NCBI RefSeq assembly: GCF_034931005.1 | Contig: NZ_JAYGIN010000010.1 | Location: 101,779 to 165,778 of the forward strand | Direction of reading: 5' to 3' | Length of the DNA: 64,000 bases | Source: Arcicella sp034931005 | GTDB taxonomy: Bacteria; Bacteroidota; Bacteroidia; Cytophagales; Spirosomataceae | Shown: positions 15,604 through 24,160 of the stretch, one piece after another | Layout of the letters: every line of letters starts with the position of its first letter | Numbering within the stretch: position 1 is the stretch's first letter | Translations under genes and position numbers: made by a program | The notes under the pieces: model-generated | Databases searched by the model: none | Seen by the model: only the letters and a program-made list of their open reading frames with translations | What the model was told of the DNA's origin: nothing

Positions 15604-16320
15604 GAACAATACTACCTCCCAACGAAATGCCCATTTCCAACGAATAGAATACTTGGTAAAACCTGCTTTTTGAATAATTTTCTCTAAATCACTACGACGA
15701 AAAGCACGCCAAACAGACAATTTAGCGTCGTTCTTAACCAAATAAGATTTGAGAAAGAGTTTGGTAATCCAAGCGATGGAATGATAGGCAAACCAATGGC
15801 GGTGAATATCATTGATAACTATTCCGATACGACTTTGTTTTTTGAACTGCTTAAATATTTTGACCAAACTTTCATCGTCGAAATGATGGCAAAAGAGCGT
15901 CATGGTAATAATATCGAAGGACTTTTCTTTAAATTCTTCCGAGAAAATATTTTCGTGTAAATAACTTATATCTGGATAATTAGCGGTTCTTTTCTTGGCA
16001 AAATCTATCATAAAATCATTGGCATCAATCCCGATAAATTGAGATTTAATTCCTTTCTTTTTTGCCCAATTTGCCATTACCATTAGCATATCTCCTCCGC
16101 CACAACCAAGGTCGGCGATGGTTAATTGTGATTGGTGATTAGTGATTGGTGAATTGGAATTTGCTGTTAATTTCTTCAATCCACTAACCGTTACTTGGTT
16201 TCCGCCCAAATATTTATTGATGATGGCTAACTCTTCAAGATTCTGACGGAGAGCGTCATTGTCCAATTCGAGGTCGTCAATTAACTCGTTTTCGTTACTT
16301 CGGTATGATAGATTTGGCAT
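15598..16320 (-). CDS. Class I SAM-dependent methyltransferase
   Basis: 240 aa. SAM-binding motif I is IADLGCGGGDMLMVMANWA near 67-85, motif II GIDANDFMIDFAKKR near 98-112, and a post-motif ITMTLFCHHFDDESL. The C-terminal half has HRHWFAYHSIAWITKLFLKS, as in Bacteroidota methyltransferases found beside isoprenoid/polyketide-type genes; the substrate is not visible. Residues about 54-65 (SPITNHQSQLT) are encoded by the repeat words 'gattagtgattggtgatt' and look like an in-frame insertion before motif I. The stop codon is supplied by a palindromic repeat, and the 5' side abuts the hairpin array 16338-16604. Confidence 0.88.
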   Translation of the reverse strand: MPNLSYRSNENELIDDLELDNDALRQNLEELAIINKYLGGNQVTVSGLKKLTANSNSPITNHQSQLTIADLGCGGGDMLMVMANWAKKKGIKSQFIGIDANDFMIDFAKKRTANYPDISYLHENIFSEEFKEKSFDIITMTLFCHHFDDESLVKIFKQFKKQSRIGIVINDIHRHWFAYHSIAWITKLFLKSYLVKNDAKLSVWRAFRRSDLEKIIQKAGFTKYSIRWKWAFRWEVVLFS

Positions 16321-16337
16321 ATATTTGTAATTGTATT

Positions 16338-16604
16338 ACGATTCTCCAGAATCGTAATTATTATACATTTTTTCGATTTTGGAAAATCGAAGTACATTTT
16401 TTTTCGATTTTGGAAAATCGAAGTACATTTTTTTTCGATTCTGGAAAATCGAAGTATATTTTTTTTCGATTCTGGAAAATCGAAGTACATTTTTTTTCGA
16501 TTCTGGAGAATCGAAGCACATTTTTTTTCGATTCTGGAGAATCGAAGTACATTTTTTTCGATTCTCCAGAATCGAGATACAATTTTTCGATTTTGGAAAA
16601 TCGA
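16338..16604. repeat. Nine-unit tandem array of 18-bp palindromes
   Basis: Units start at 16338, 16373, 16404, 16435, 16466, 16497, 16528, 16558 and 16587. Each is TCGATTYTGGARAATCGA or a close variant (ACGATTCTCCAGAATCGT in unit 1), joined by 'agtacatttttttt'; the spacing is 31 bp for units 2-7 and 30 and 29 bp after that. The array fills the gap between the methyltransferase (start 16320, reverse) and the SDR gene (start 16615, forward). Frames stay open on both strands through the array, but these are artefacts. No cas gene or unique spacers. Confidence 0.95.
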
Positions 16605-16614
16605 AGTACAATTT

Positions 16615-17403
16615 ATGAATCTAAATTTAAAAAATAAAAACGCCATTGTATGCGGTAGTACGCAAGGACTTGGGCGTGCATCCGCCATTGAATTGGCTCT
16701 GTTAGGAGCAAATGTAACACTTGTTGCTCGGAATGAAGATACTCTTAATGAAACCCTTCATCGCTTGGATAGTTCACAGGGGCAGAAGCATTCTTATTTT
16801 GTTGCAGATTTTTCAAAACCCGATGAACTAAAATTAGGCATCGAAAATCATTTAAAGGCAAATCCACTTGTACATATTTTAGTCAATAATACGGGAGGTC
16901 CAGCGGGTGGAGCAATTATTGAAGCTGATTTGGCGGAATTTACCCAAGCATTTTCTAATCACTTGATTTGTAATCATATTCTTGTACAAGCCTGTGTGCC
17001 GAGTATGAAAGCTGAACAGTTTGGACGAATTATCAATATTATTTCTACTTCGGTAAAAGAGCCAATCAACGGTTTGGGCGTATCCAATACTACTCGTGGA
17101 GCAGTGGCTTCTTGGTCAAAAACACTGGCAAATGAGTTGGGGCAATTCGGAATAACGGTCAATAACGTTTTGCCAGGTTATACCAAAACGGCTCGTTTAG
17201 ATTTTGTGGTAAATTCCAGAGCAAAATCTGCGGATATTGCAGTTGGTGAAGTTGCAGAAATGATGATGTCGGACGTACCTGCGGGACGTTTTGGCGAAGC
17301 CCATGAATTTGGAGCAGCCGTCGCTTTTTTGTGTAGCCCAGCCGCTGCATATATCAATGGTGTAAATTTACCCGTTGATGGTGGCAGATTGAGTTGTATA
17401 TAA
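16615..17403 (+). CDS. SDR-family protein with non-canonical active site
   Basis: 262 aa Rossmann protein. The NAD(P) motif is GSTQGLGRASA near 14-24, then NNTGGPAGG and INIISTSVKEP. At the position of the catalytic YxxxK there is S-N-T-T-R (in GLGVSNTTRGAVASWSKTL), so both the Tyr and the Lys are replaced. C-terminal VDGGRLS is the usual SDR ending. A recognised subgroup of beta-ketoacyl-ACP-reductase-like SDRs has the same substitution; whether it is a reductase is uncertain. The start codon lies 10 nt after the last palindrome of the array. Confidence 0.9.
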   Translation: MNLNLKNKNAIVCGSTQGLGRASAIELALLGANVTLVARNEDTLNETLHRLDSSQGQKHSYFVADFSKPDELKLGIENHLKANPLVHILVNNTGGPAGGAIIEADLAEFTQAFSNHLICNHILVQACVPSMKAEQFGRIINIISTSVKEPINGLGVSNTTRGAVASWSKTLANELGQFGITVNNVLPGYTKTARLDFVVNSRAKSADIAVGEVAEMMMSDVPAGRFGEAHEFGAAVAFLCSPAAAYINGVNLPVDGGRLSCI

Positions 17404-17460
17404 TAAAATTCTTTCCCCTAATTTGCACCTTCAAATCAGGGGAAAGAATTTATCTGAAAG

Positions 17461-17892
17461 CTACTTCCATTCTTGTCTAATCTTGCCAATATACTCAAAT
17501 CCTTGATTGAGAGCCTTTTGTAGTTCAAGTCCTACATTTGGGTACATATCCAATTGGTTCAGTTCTTCAATGGGTTGCCAAAGCACTTCCAAAGCTGAGG
17601 TTTCTTGTGGATTCAACACAGGCGTTCCATTCAAAATTTTTGCCCTAAAAACACAATGTAAAACGTCTTCTTTGCCTTCAGGCATGATGACATCACCCGT
17701 CAAAAGCATTTCTTCTAATTCAATATCAATCCCTAATTCTTCTTGTAACTCTCGCACAACGGTCGAGGCAAGCGTTTCTCCTTTATCCACATTTCCACCC
17801 GCTAAATTATAAACATCAGTATTGCCGTAACGATACCGCATCAGTAAAATTCGGTTATTTTCAACAATTGCTACACTTGGACGTACTTTCAT
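17461..17892 (-). CDS. NUDIX hydrolase
   Basis: 143 aa from the ATG at 17892 (MKVRPSVAIVENNRILLMRY); an upstream ATG at 17937 adds 15 residues outside the family start. The Nudix box is GGNVDKGETLASTVVRELQE followed by ELGI, complete with the metal-binding RExxEE. Hydrolyses a nucleoside-diphosphate-linked substrate; specificity not predictable. Convergent with the SDR gene. Confidence 0.9.
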   Translation of the reverse strand: MKVRPSVAIVENNRILLMRYRYGNTDVYNLAGGNVDKGETLASTVVRELQEELGIDIELEEMLLTGDVIMPEGKEDVLHCVFRAKILNGTPVLNPQETSALEVLWQPIEELNQLDMYPNVGLELQKALNQGFEYIGKIRQEWK

Positions 17893-18024
17893 ATTTTTTG
17901 TGATTAAGTAGGGGTAAATTATTCTACCGATTGTCATACCAACGTTAAGGAAAATTCATTTTTTCTTCAAAACAACCTCAAAAACGTTATTCTGACAAAC
18001 ATAAAAATTAAACGCTTAGAAACG

Positions 18025-18744
18025 ATGAAAAATCTATTAAAAACTTCGCTAATTCTTTTAATGGTTATACTCAATAGTTGTATCATTAAAGTTGACAATG
18101 ACCCTTTGCCACAATCGGCGTATTATGAAGTACGGCAAAATTTCAATTTATCAAATTTCGATGGAATCAAAACTGGAAGTGCTTTTAAAGTAAATATTAT
18201 TCAAGGAACTTATTACAAAGTCACTGCCATTGGTGATGAAACTGATATTGACGATTTGGATTTATACGTTCGTAATGGAACGCTTTATGGAGGTTACAGA
18301 AATAATGCTCGAAATAAACACTACACCATGAGAATTGACATTACCGTTCCCGCCCTTTCATCCGTTCAATTTTCGGGAGCAACAACGGCAGATGTTAGCG
18401 GTTTTTATACCAATACTTTTGATGTTATTTTATCGGGAGCATCCAAATTATTTCTGGATATAGACGTAACAAAACTTTACATGGATATTTCGGGAGCATC
18501 ACAATTTACACCTTCGGGAGATGCTCAAAAAATATCAGGTGAAATCAGCGGTGCATCATTGTTAAATACGCTAAATTTCCCTTCCGACGAAATGGATATT
18601 AAAGTGTCGGGAGCAAGTTCAGCCCGTGTTGATGTCTATAAATACTTAAAAGTAAATGCTTCTGGAGCGAGTAGAGTCCGTTATAGAGGAAATCCTACAA
18701 CCACCATTAGTACCTCTGGAGCAAGTACCGTTGAAAGAGATTAG
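18025..18744 (+). CDS. Head-GIN domain (DUF2807) lipoprotein
   Basis: 239 aa with a lipoprotein signal (ILLMVILNSC, Cys19-20 region). The body is a right-handed beta-helix-like putative auto-transporter adhesin head-GIN domain with repeated SGAS/SGAT turns (seven or more, about one per 20 residues). Expected to be anchored in the outer or inner membrane facing the periplasm or surface. A strong terminator follows at 18819-18856. Confidence 0.92.
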   Translation: MKNLLKTSLILLMVILNSCIIKVDNDPLPQSAYYEVRQNFNLSNFDGIKTGSAFKVNIIQGTYYKVTAIGDETDIDDLDLYVRNGTLYGGYRNNARNKHYTMRIDITVPALSSVQFSGATTADVSGFYTNTFDVILSGASKLFLDIDVTKLYMDISGASQFTPSGDAQKISGEISGASLLNTLNFPSDEMDIKVSGASSARVDVYKYLKVNASGASRVRYRGNPTTTISTSGASTVERD

Positions 18745-18818
18745 TTTAGTTTTTAAATGAATGTGTTTTATGCCATTGTTTATGTTTTCACAAACAACAA
18801 TTCATACTACAAAATATC

Positions 18819-18856
18819 AAAAAGAGGTCGCTGAAATAAATCAACGACCTCTTTTT
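18819..18856 (+). terminator. Terminator of the head-GIN gene
   Basis: AAAAAGAGGTCG (18819-18830) and CGACCTCTTTTT (18845-18856) form a 12-bp perfect stem with a T-run. Confidence 0.85.
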
Positions 18857-18878
18857 GCATTTTTGGGTACTTATAAAT

Positions 18879-19034
18879 CCTCTCATCGGGCTTGCTTTAG
18901 CACGGCTTGTTGGTGGAAAACACCAACAAGGGCGGGAATCTCTCCTCGGGGTGCTGCCCCCAGATGGCTGGTCGGGAGACCAGCCAAGGGGACGAGAGAC
19001 CAGCCATCTGGCGGACACTTGCGCTAGATGAGGA
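18879..19034. repeat. GC-rich cluster of hairpins
   Basis: About 155 bp, clearly richer in G+C than its surroundings. It contains CTTGTTGGTG/CACCAACAAG (18906-18915/18921-18930), GGCTGGTC/GACCAGCC (18966-18973/18978-18985) nested in CCAGATGGCTGGTC/GACCAGCCATCTGG (18960-18973/18998-19011). The middle GACCAGCC can pair with either partner, so two alternative folds exist. Repeat element or structured RNA; frames here are not genes. Confidence 0.75.
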
Positions 19035-19040
19035 AATACA

Positions 19041-19580
19041 TCAATACTCCCCAGGTCTATCATGTCTTGGAATAATCACATATACGCCACCCTTCTCTTT
19101 TTCTAAAACACCACTTAACTTAGAAAGTATGCGTATAAACTTACCCTTTTCACTCTTTAATTGATTTTGAAAATCAGTGCAAGTCGTGTCATCTGGAATA
19201 GACCTAAAATATGGATAGGCAAATTTACAAACTTCATTCTTGGAAGTATGTTTGGGGATATGCCATAGTCCCTCCGTAGCATAGATATTTCTTTTGACTA
19301 TGTTTATCACATTTGTATCTAAGTTACCATTTTGATCTATTTCAAAATCTTTTATCCGTCCTTTATAATCAACCGTAAAATAAAAAACAGCCCAAGACAT
19401 TTCACAATGATTGATGTCGGTATATTTCATCGGACCAATACCTTTTTTTAGTAATCCTTCTATTCCCATTTTAGGAATAGAAGAATCTTGATAAATCCAA
19501 AATTTATGTCTTTCCTTTTGTGAATATCCACAATTAAAAAAAAGGAAAAGACTAATTACAGTGAGTGCCAGTTTGACCAT
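19041..19580 (-). CDS. Exported protein with TonB-C-like segment
   Basis: 179 aa, signal sequence MVKLALTVISLFLFFNCGYS, possibly a lipoprotein (FFNC). The middle (about 60-115) has YFTVDYKGRIKDFEI and a following helix/strand, which recalls the TonB C-terminal domain, though without an energy-transducer N-terminus. It overlaps the end of the 692-aa zincin-like gene by 29 nt and is the last of three genes. Role unknown; a partner or immunity role to the zincin protein is conceivable because both are exported. Confidence 0.75.
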   Translation of the reverse strand: MVKLALTVISLFLFFNCGYSQKERHKFWIYQDSSIPKMGIEGLLKKGIGPMKYTDINHCEMSWAVFYFTVDYKGRIKDFEIDQNGNLDTNVINIVKRNIYATEGLWHIPKHTSKNEVCKFAYPYFRSIPDDTTCTDFQNQLKSEKGKFIRILSKLSGVLEKEKGGVYVIIPRHDRPGEY

Positions 19581-21630
19581 TATTAGAGTTGTTTAAGTTT
19601 TTATGTAATCTAACGTAATTCTGAGAATGCCAATTTTCTTGTTCAGTCCGTTGTTTGTAAGCATCTGTATCTTGTAACCCATCCCAAATCATAGATTCTG
19701 CTATACTTTTATCTATCCCAAAAACTGAGTTTAAGTACTCTGTCATGGGTATAACATATTTTTGCGAGGTTATAGTATGATCTGTAAATTCATCTTCTCC
19801 AATATAAACGTGTAGCATTTCATGGATAATAATAAGGGCTATCAATTCTTTTGAAGCATCCTTTAATACTGCTGTATTTAATGTTATTACATCCCCTTCC
19901 GTGTAAGCTAAATCTTGTGCATTTACTCCTGTGAATACTGCTTCTTTTATTGTAAAATTATTGTTCCTACTTTTATTATAGTTCTGAAAAATGGAAGATA
20001 TTTTACCTTTTAGATTGCTATCTTTTAGTAATGATAATGTATTTTTAAAACAGTTTGTTACAAGTAAGTCCTCAATTTTAGCACACTCATTCCCATACTG
20101 ATCACTAACCACTGATGCCATTCTTGCTTGCCCTTGATTATTTGACTCTGGCATAATACCAGCACCACAAATAGAAGGTCCGCAAGGGCTTCCAAACTGG
20201 TCATAGCCAGTAGTTTCATTACAATCACGCCCACACTTATTTCCATATTGGTCATAGCCAGTTGCACTATTGCAAATAGAAGCACCACAGGGTTGATTAT
20301 TTATATCTCGCCCATTTACACAGTTTTTACCTGAACTACCACCAGTTCCACCTCCGCCACCAGTTCCACCGCCACCGCCAGTTCCACCGCCACCACCAAT
20401 TCCACCACCACCAGTTCCACCACCACCAGTTCCACCATCTCCGCCACCTGTACAAGAAGTTGAAGAAGAACATTCTGTACCTATAAGGACACAATCTACT
20501 CCATTTTCAGGATATGCAAGCGAATATGCACAAGAGTAAGTATCAATACAAGTGGTAGTTGTTACGCATACATTTGCTGTACTCATTGTTACAGGAGCCT
20601 CATTAACACATATACCTTCAAAAGGGTTACAACACATTCCTTCTCCATTAGGTAAATAACCAGCTGGACAACCACCAGTTCCACTGCCACTACCTTCTGT
20701 TGTAATTGAAGAAACTCTTGTTTCCGTTCTTATAAATCTTCCACTTGTTCCCCCTACAGTTTTACAATCTCCTGTAAAAGGGTTACAACACATTCCACTC
20801 CCATTTGGTAAATATCCTTCTGGACAACCTACATTTGTTGGAGTTGGTGTTGGTGTTGGTGTTGGTGTTGGTGTTGGTGTTGGTGTTACTACTCCCTCAC
20901 TTACACATTCTCCTGTAAAAGGATTACAACACATTCCACTCCCATCTGGCAAATAACCAGCTGGGCAACCTGCTATACTTAACAATACAGGAGAGTTTGG
21001 TAAAGCAAAATTATCTACTTTTTTATTTTTAAAATTAGTGTTATAACCCCAATAATACACATTATTTTTACTTCCATTTTGCAAATAAATTTCTAATGTT
21101 CCCGCCGAAAGGGACTTATCAATCGAAACTGTTAATAATTCAGCATCATTCTTTGCTTCGCTACTGATAGGTTCTTCCCAAGTTTCTAATAGTTTTCCAT
21201 GAGTATTTCGATACTGTATCCAAAGACCCGCTTGTGGTACATTCCTTGGTCTGTTTTTCCAAATACTTGGTAATATCGCTGTACTTACACTTAGGGGCAA
21301 TAAAGGAGAAATACTATTTACTCCTTTTCCTTCAACCAAATTTACGTTGTTTAATTTATTACCTACGACCACACCTGCGGTCGCAATTGCTAAATTCGTC
21401 CAAAATTTTTGTAAATTTCCTGACCGATAACTTGCATAAAGGTTAATATCAACATTAGATACTAATGTTCCTTCTTTTATGTCAATTTTTTCTAAAAGAA
21501 CTTGTTCATTCGATACAACTTTTATATTTGATTTACATTCCTCACAATACTTTTGAGCCTGTAAAGTATATTGACACATAAATAATAGTGTAACAATGAT
21601 TATTTTAACAATTCTATATGATTTTTGCAT
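19552..21630 (-). CDS. Large secreted modular protein with C-terminal zincin motif
   Basis: 692 aa. Signal peptide (1-25), then an N-terminal domain to about 210. Three Cys-rich modules follow: CPAGYLPDGSGMCCNPFTG and two variants, separated by a (PT)n linker coded by a GGTGTT hexanucleotide tract (20830-20885) and a TSGR linker. A Gly/Thr-rich stretch (20340-20450) comes next, then degenerate 'GYDQYGNKCG' repeats. The C-terminal domain carries HEMLH at residues 603-607, a zinc-protease HExxH, followed by an ESMIWDGLQDTDAY segment seen in Bacteroidota zincin C-terminal domains. Probably a cell-surface or released metallopeptidase, perhaps a toxin-like tip. Confidence 0.82.
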   Translation of the reverse strand: MQKSYRIVKIIIVTLLFMCQYTLQAQKYCEECKSNIKVVSNEQVLLEKIDIKEGTLVSNVDINLYASYRSGNLQKFWTNLAIATAGVVVGNKLNNVNLVEGKGVNSISPLLPLSVSTAILPSIWKNRPRNVPQAGLWIQYRNTHGKLLETWEEPISSEAKNDAELLTVSIDKSLSAGTLEIYLQNGSKNNVYYWGYNTNFKNKKVDNFALPNSPVLLSIAGCPAGYLPDGSGMCCNPFTGECVSEGVVTPTPTPTPTPTPTPTPTNVGCPEGYLPNGSGMCCNPFTGDCKTVGGTSGRFIRTETRVSSITTEGSGSGTGGCPAGYLPNGEGMCCNPFEGICVNEAPVTMSTANVCVTTTTCIDTYSCAYSLAYPENGVDCVLIGTECSSSTSCTGGGDGGTGGGGTGGGGIGGGGGTGGGGGTGGGGGTGGSSGKNCVNGRDINNQPCGASICNSATGYDQYGNKCGRDCNETTGYDQFGSPCGPSICGAGIMPESNNQGQARMASVVSDQYGNECAKIEDLLVTNCFKNTLSLLKDSNLKGKISSIFQNYNKSRNNNFTIKEAVFTGVNAQDLAYTEGDVITLNTAVLKDASKELIALIIIHEMLHVYIGEDEFTDHTITSQKYVIPMTEYLNSVFGIDKSIAESMIWDGLQDTDAYKQRTEQENWHSQNYVRLHKNLNNSNNGQTGTHCN

Positions 21631-21662
21631 AATTTCAAAATTTAAAGTCGAATTTTTATTTT

Positions 21663-22313
21663 TTATTGAGCCTTAGCGTTTTTTATTGCAGGACCTGTTG
21701 TCAAATAGAACAATTCTAAATTCCCATGTCCTTCTGTTTCTAAGTTCGCTTCTATCTGGAATAATCGTTCTCGAAACCACCCAGTTACAAGATTGATATT
21801 TAAAATACGTATTGGAGTTTCAAAGTAAACATAGGATGTCAGTAAATCTTCATTCACAGGAACGCCAACAACTCCCCATTTGATTATTTCTAAATAGCCA
21901 TTTGTAAAATCATAAGAAAAAGTAATAGATGTCTCATGATCATAATTCAAGTCAGAGATACTTCCAACTTCATCAAATGTCATATTGACAACCTTTTCAG
22001 TCATTGGCATCGAAAAAACACCCTTAACAACCAAATTTTGTTTTGACCGAGGTCTAATCCAAACATCAGTGGTAACTGGTTTAGGGACTGATAAACTGTC
22101 TATGTGTGCAAAAAATCGACGAATTGAATTAGTATTTTTTAGTAGAATACAATTTTCACCTACGGTATTTTTCGTCTGTATTAGCTTTTGCTTAATGCCA
22201 GATATTTCAATTGGTTTTAAAACACTATGTGGAGAAATATCCTCTGAACGACAAGAAAAAAATGCTTGTAGTGACAAAAAAAATAGAAATGTTAAAATAG
22301 TAGATTTTTTCAT
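21663..22313 (-). CDS. Lipoprotein of unknown function
   Basis: 216 aa with a clear lipobox (LQAFFSC). Probably beta-rich, with no motif I know. First gene of the operon with the zincin-like protein (32-nt gap). It faces the XRE regulator at 22535 across a 221-nt divergent promoter region. Confidence 0.75.
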   Translation of the reverse strand: MKKSTILTFLFFLSLQAFFSCRSEDISPHSVLKPIEISGIKQKLIQTKNTVGENCILLKNTNSIRRFFAHIDSLSVPKPVTTDVWIRPRSKQNLVVKGVFSMPMTEKVVNMTFDEVGSISDLNYDHETSITFSYDFTNGYLEIIKWGVVGVPVNEDLLTSYVYFETPIRILNINLVTGWFRERLFQIEANLETEGHGNLELFYLTTGPAIKNAKAQ

Positions 22314-22454
22314 TTTTGAGCGAGTTTATTCTGTGTATTTCTGCATCAAATTTCTCTCATCAATCATGAATAATTTGCATAAAAAACAGATATTTTATCC
22401 AAATTGATGAATAAAATATTCATCAGAAAAACTTTATTTCCACTTCGATATAAT

Positions 22455-22462
22455 TACTTTTG
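22455..22462 (+). promoter_or_regulatory. Predicted -7 element upstream of the XRE regulator
   Basis: TACTTTTG matches TAnnTTTG; a -33 TTTG is not clear (TTTA near 22433). The start codon is at 22535. Confidence 0.4.
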
Positions 22463-22534
22463 CAAATATCACAACACTAATTTTTACATCTTATACTCAA
22501 ATATTGACACTTAAACCTTAAATAACAGTTTATA

Positions 22535-22969
22535 ATGAAAAAAACAATTCAAACCCCTACCTTTGAAAAAAGAATCACCATTAGAAATTTTAGAAAATTA
22601 TTAAATGTAAAACAGGAAATATTAGCACCTGTTATGCAAGTTTCACAATCAACATTAAGCAGAATGGAGAACGAAGACAAAGAGTTAAATGCAGAACAGG
22701 TTGAAAAACTCATTAAAAGCCTTGGAATTAAACCAGAGGACATACTAAAACATGAAGGAAACATGGTGTTGATTGGTAATAATTTCAAACAAATCAAAGA
22801 GGTAAATTATAAACAAGATACATCAGAAGAAGAATTAAATTTATCCAAAATTGTCATTACAGAGTTGAGAGAGGAGATAAAGGAATTAAAAGCTCAAAAT
22901 ACAAAACATCTTCAACAGATTCAAAGGCTTTTTGAAATGTTGGAAGTGAAACATCACACAATGAACTAA
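22535..22969 (+). CDS. XRE-type HTH protein with coiled-coil tail
   Basis: 144 aa. The HTH domain occupies about residues 14-70 (IRNFRKLLNVKQEILAPVMQ, then VSQSTLSRMENEDK, IKPEDIL). The C-terminal third (100-140) is a Leu-zipper-like coiled coil that should dimerise it. Divergent from the lipoprotein/zincin operon, so it is the obvious candidate regulator of it. Short proteins of this shape are common in Bacteroidota. Confidence 0.88.
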   Translation: MKKTIQTPTFEKRITIRNFRKLLNVKQEILAPVMQVSQSTLSRMENEDKELNAEQVEKLIKSLGIKPEDILKHEGNMVLIGNNFKQIKEVNYKQDTSEEELNLSKIVITELREEIKELKAQNTKHLQQIQRLFEMLEVKHHTMN

Positions 22970-22996
22970 TTATTCTACTCGAATTTAAAATAATCA

Positions 22997-23036
22997 CAAA
23001 ACGTCTCGATTTTTTCTCTAAATTCGAGACGTTTTG
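22997..23036 (+). terminator. Terminator of the XRE gene
   Basis: CAAAACGTCTCGA and TCGAGACGTTTTG, 13-bp perfect stem, followed by TTTT; the next gene begins 6 nt later. Confidence 0.88.
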
Positions 23037-23041
23037 TTTTA

Positions 23042-24160
23042 ATGAATACCGAAAGAATGACCATCAAAGATATTACTAATTATTTGGAGCAACTCGCACC
23101 GCTTTCATACCAAGCCAGTTACGACAATGCAGGGTTAATTGTGGGTTATCCACAAACAGAAGTTACGGGCGTGTTGGCTACGCTTGATTGCACCGAAGAA
23201 ATTATTGAAGAAGCTATCGCACGTAATTGTAACCTTATCGTGGCTCATCATCCCATCGTTTTTAAAGGCTTGAAACGGTTTAATGGCAAAAATTACGTAG
23301 AACGTGCCGTGATGCTCGCCATTAAAAACGACATTGCTATTTATGCTACGCATACTAATCTCGACAGCGTGAAAGGAGGCGTAAATTATATGATTGCGGA
23401 GAAATTGGGTTTAGAAAGACCTAAAATTCTATCTCCTCAAAAACAGATTTTGAAGAAATTAGTCGTTTTTGTTCCCATCGAAAACTCGCAAACGGTTTTG
23501 GATGCCTTACATTCGGCGGGAGCAGGACAAATTGGCGAATATAAAAATTGTAGTTTTCGGGTAGAAGGTACAGGTGCATTCACGCCTACGGGAGAAGCCA
23601 ATCCGCACATTGGAACGCTCCATAAACCCGAAGAAGTACGAGAAAATCGCTTAGAAGTTATTTTTGATTCGCACCTTGAAAGCCAAATATTAAGAGCCTT
23701 AAAATCAGCACATCCTTACGAAGAAGTTGCCTATTATTTGAGTCTCTTAGAAAACGAGAATCAAGAGGTTGGTTCGGGCGTAATTGGCACATTATCAAAT
23801 AGTTTATCAGAAAAAGATTTTTTAAATTATTTGGCAGAAAAAATGAACTTACAAACCCTCCGACATACGCCTTTGAGAGGTCGAGAAATCAAGAAAATTG
23901 CGGTCTGTGGTGGTGCAGGGGGCTTTTTATTAGGTGATGCTATCAGGCAAGGTGCAGACGTTTTCATCACTGCTGATTACAAATATCACGAGTTTTTTGA
24001 TGCTGATAATCAAATCATCATCTGCGATATTGGACATTATGAATCAGAAGTTTACACAAAGGACTTAATTGTTAGGTATTTATCTGAAAAATTTAGTAAT
24101 TTTGCGGTTCTCAAAAGTCAGGTCAATACCAATCCTGTCCGTTATTTTAGAAATTTGTGA
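23042..24160 (+). CDS. Nif3-like dinuclear metal centre protein
   Basis: 372 aa, the long form of the Nif3/YqfO family. The N-terminal part has NAGLIVGYPQTEV and LIVAHHPIVFKGLKRF plus ATHTNLDSVKGG, with metal-binding His/Asp; the central 120 residues form the inserted CutA/PII-like domain; the C-terminal part has VCGGAGGFLLGDAIRQGADV and DIGHYESE. Called GTP cyclohydrolase type 2 in databases, but the in vivo role is unsettled. An ATG 15 nt downstream (MTIKDI) is an equally good start. No SD is expected in this phylum. Confidence 0.93.
   Translation: MNTERMTIKDITNYLEQLAPLSYQASYDNAGLIVGYPQTEVTGVLATLDCTEEIIEEAIARNCNLIVAHHPIVFKGLKRFNGKNYVERAVMLAIKNDIAIYATHTNLDSVKGGVNYMIAEKLGLERPKILSPQKQILKKLVVFVPIENSQTVLDALHSAGAGQIGEYKNCSFRVEGTGAFTPTGEANPHIGTLHKPEEVRENRLEVIFDSHLESQILRALKSAHPYEEVAYYLSLLENENQEVGSGVIGTLSNSLSEKDFLNYLAEKMNLQTLRHTPLRGREIKKIAVCGGAGGFLLGDAIRQGADVFITADYKYHEFFDADNQIIICDIGHYESEVYTKDLIVRYLSEKFSNFAVLKSQVNTNPVRYFRNL

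Noticed and set aside
16338..16604. Possible CRISPR array
   Set aside because: Linkers are nearly identical and only 11-13 nt (17 nt after the first unit), and no cas genes are present.
16281..16688. Overlapping long ORFs on both strands through the hairpin array (repeated FRFWKIEV/FDFPKSKK peptides)
   Set aside because: Tandem 31-bp units without stop codons keep several frames open; the peptides are simple repeat translations.
18761..19164. ORFs of 85-91 codons in both strands over the GC-rich hairpins
   Set aside because: They are open only because of GC-rich palindromes and lack a plausible family or start context.
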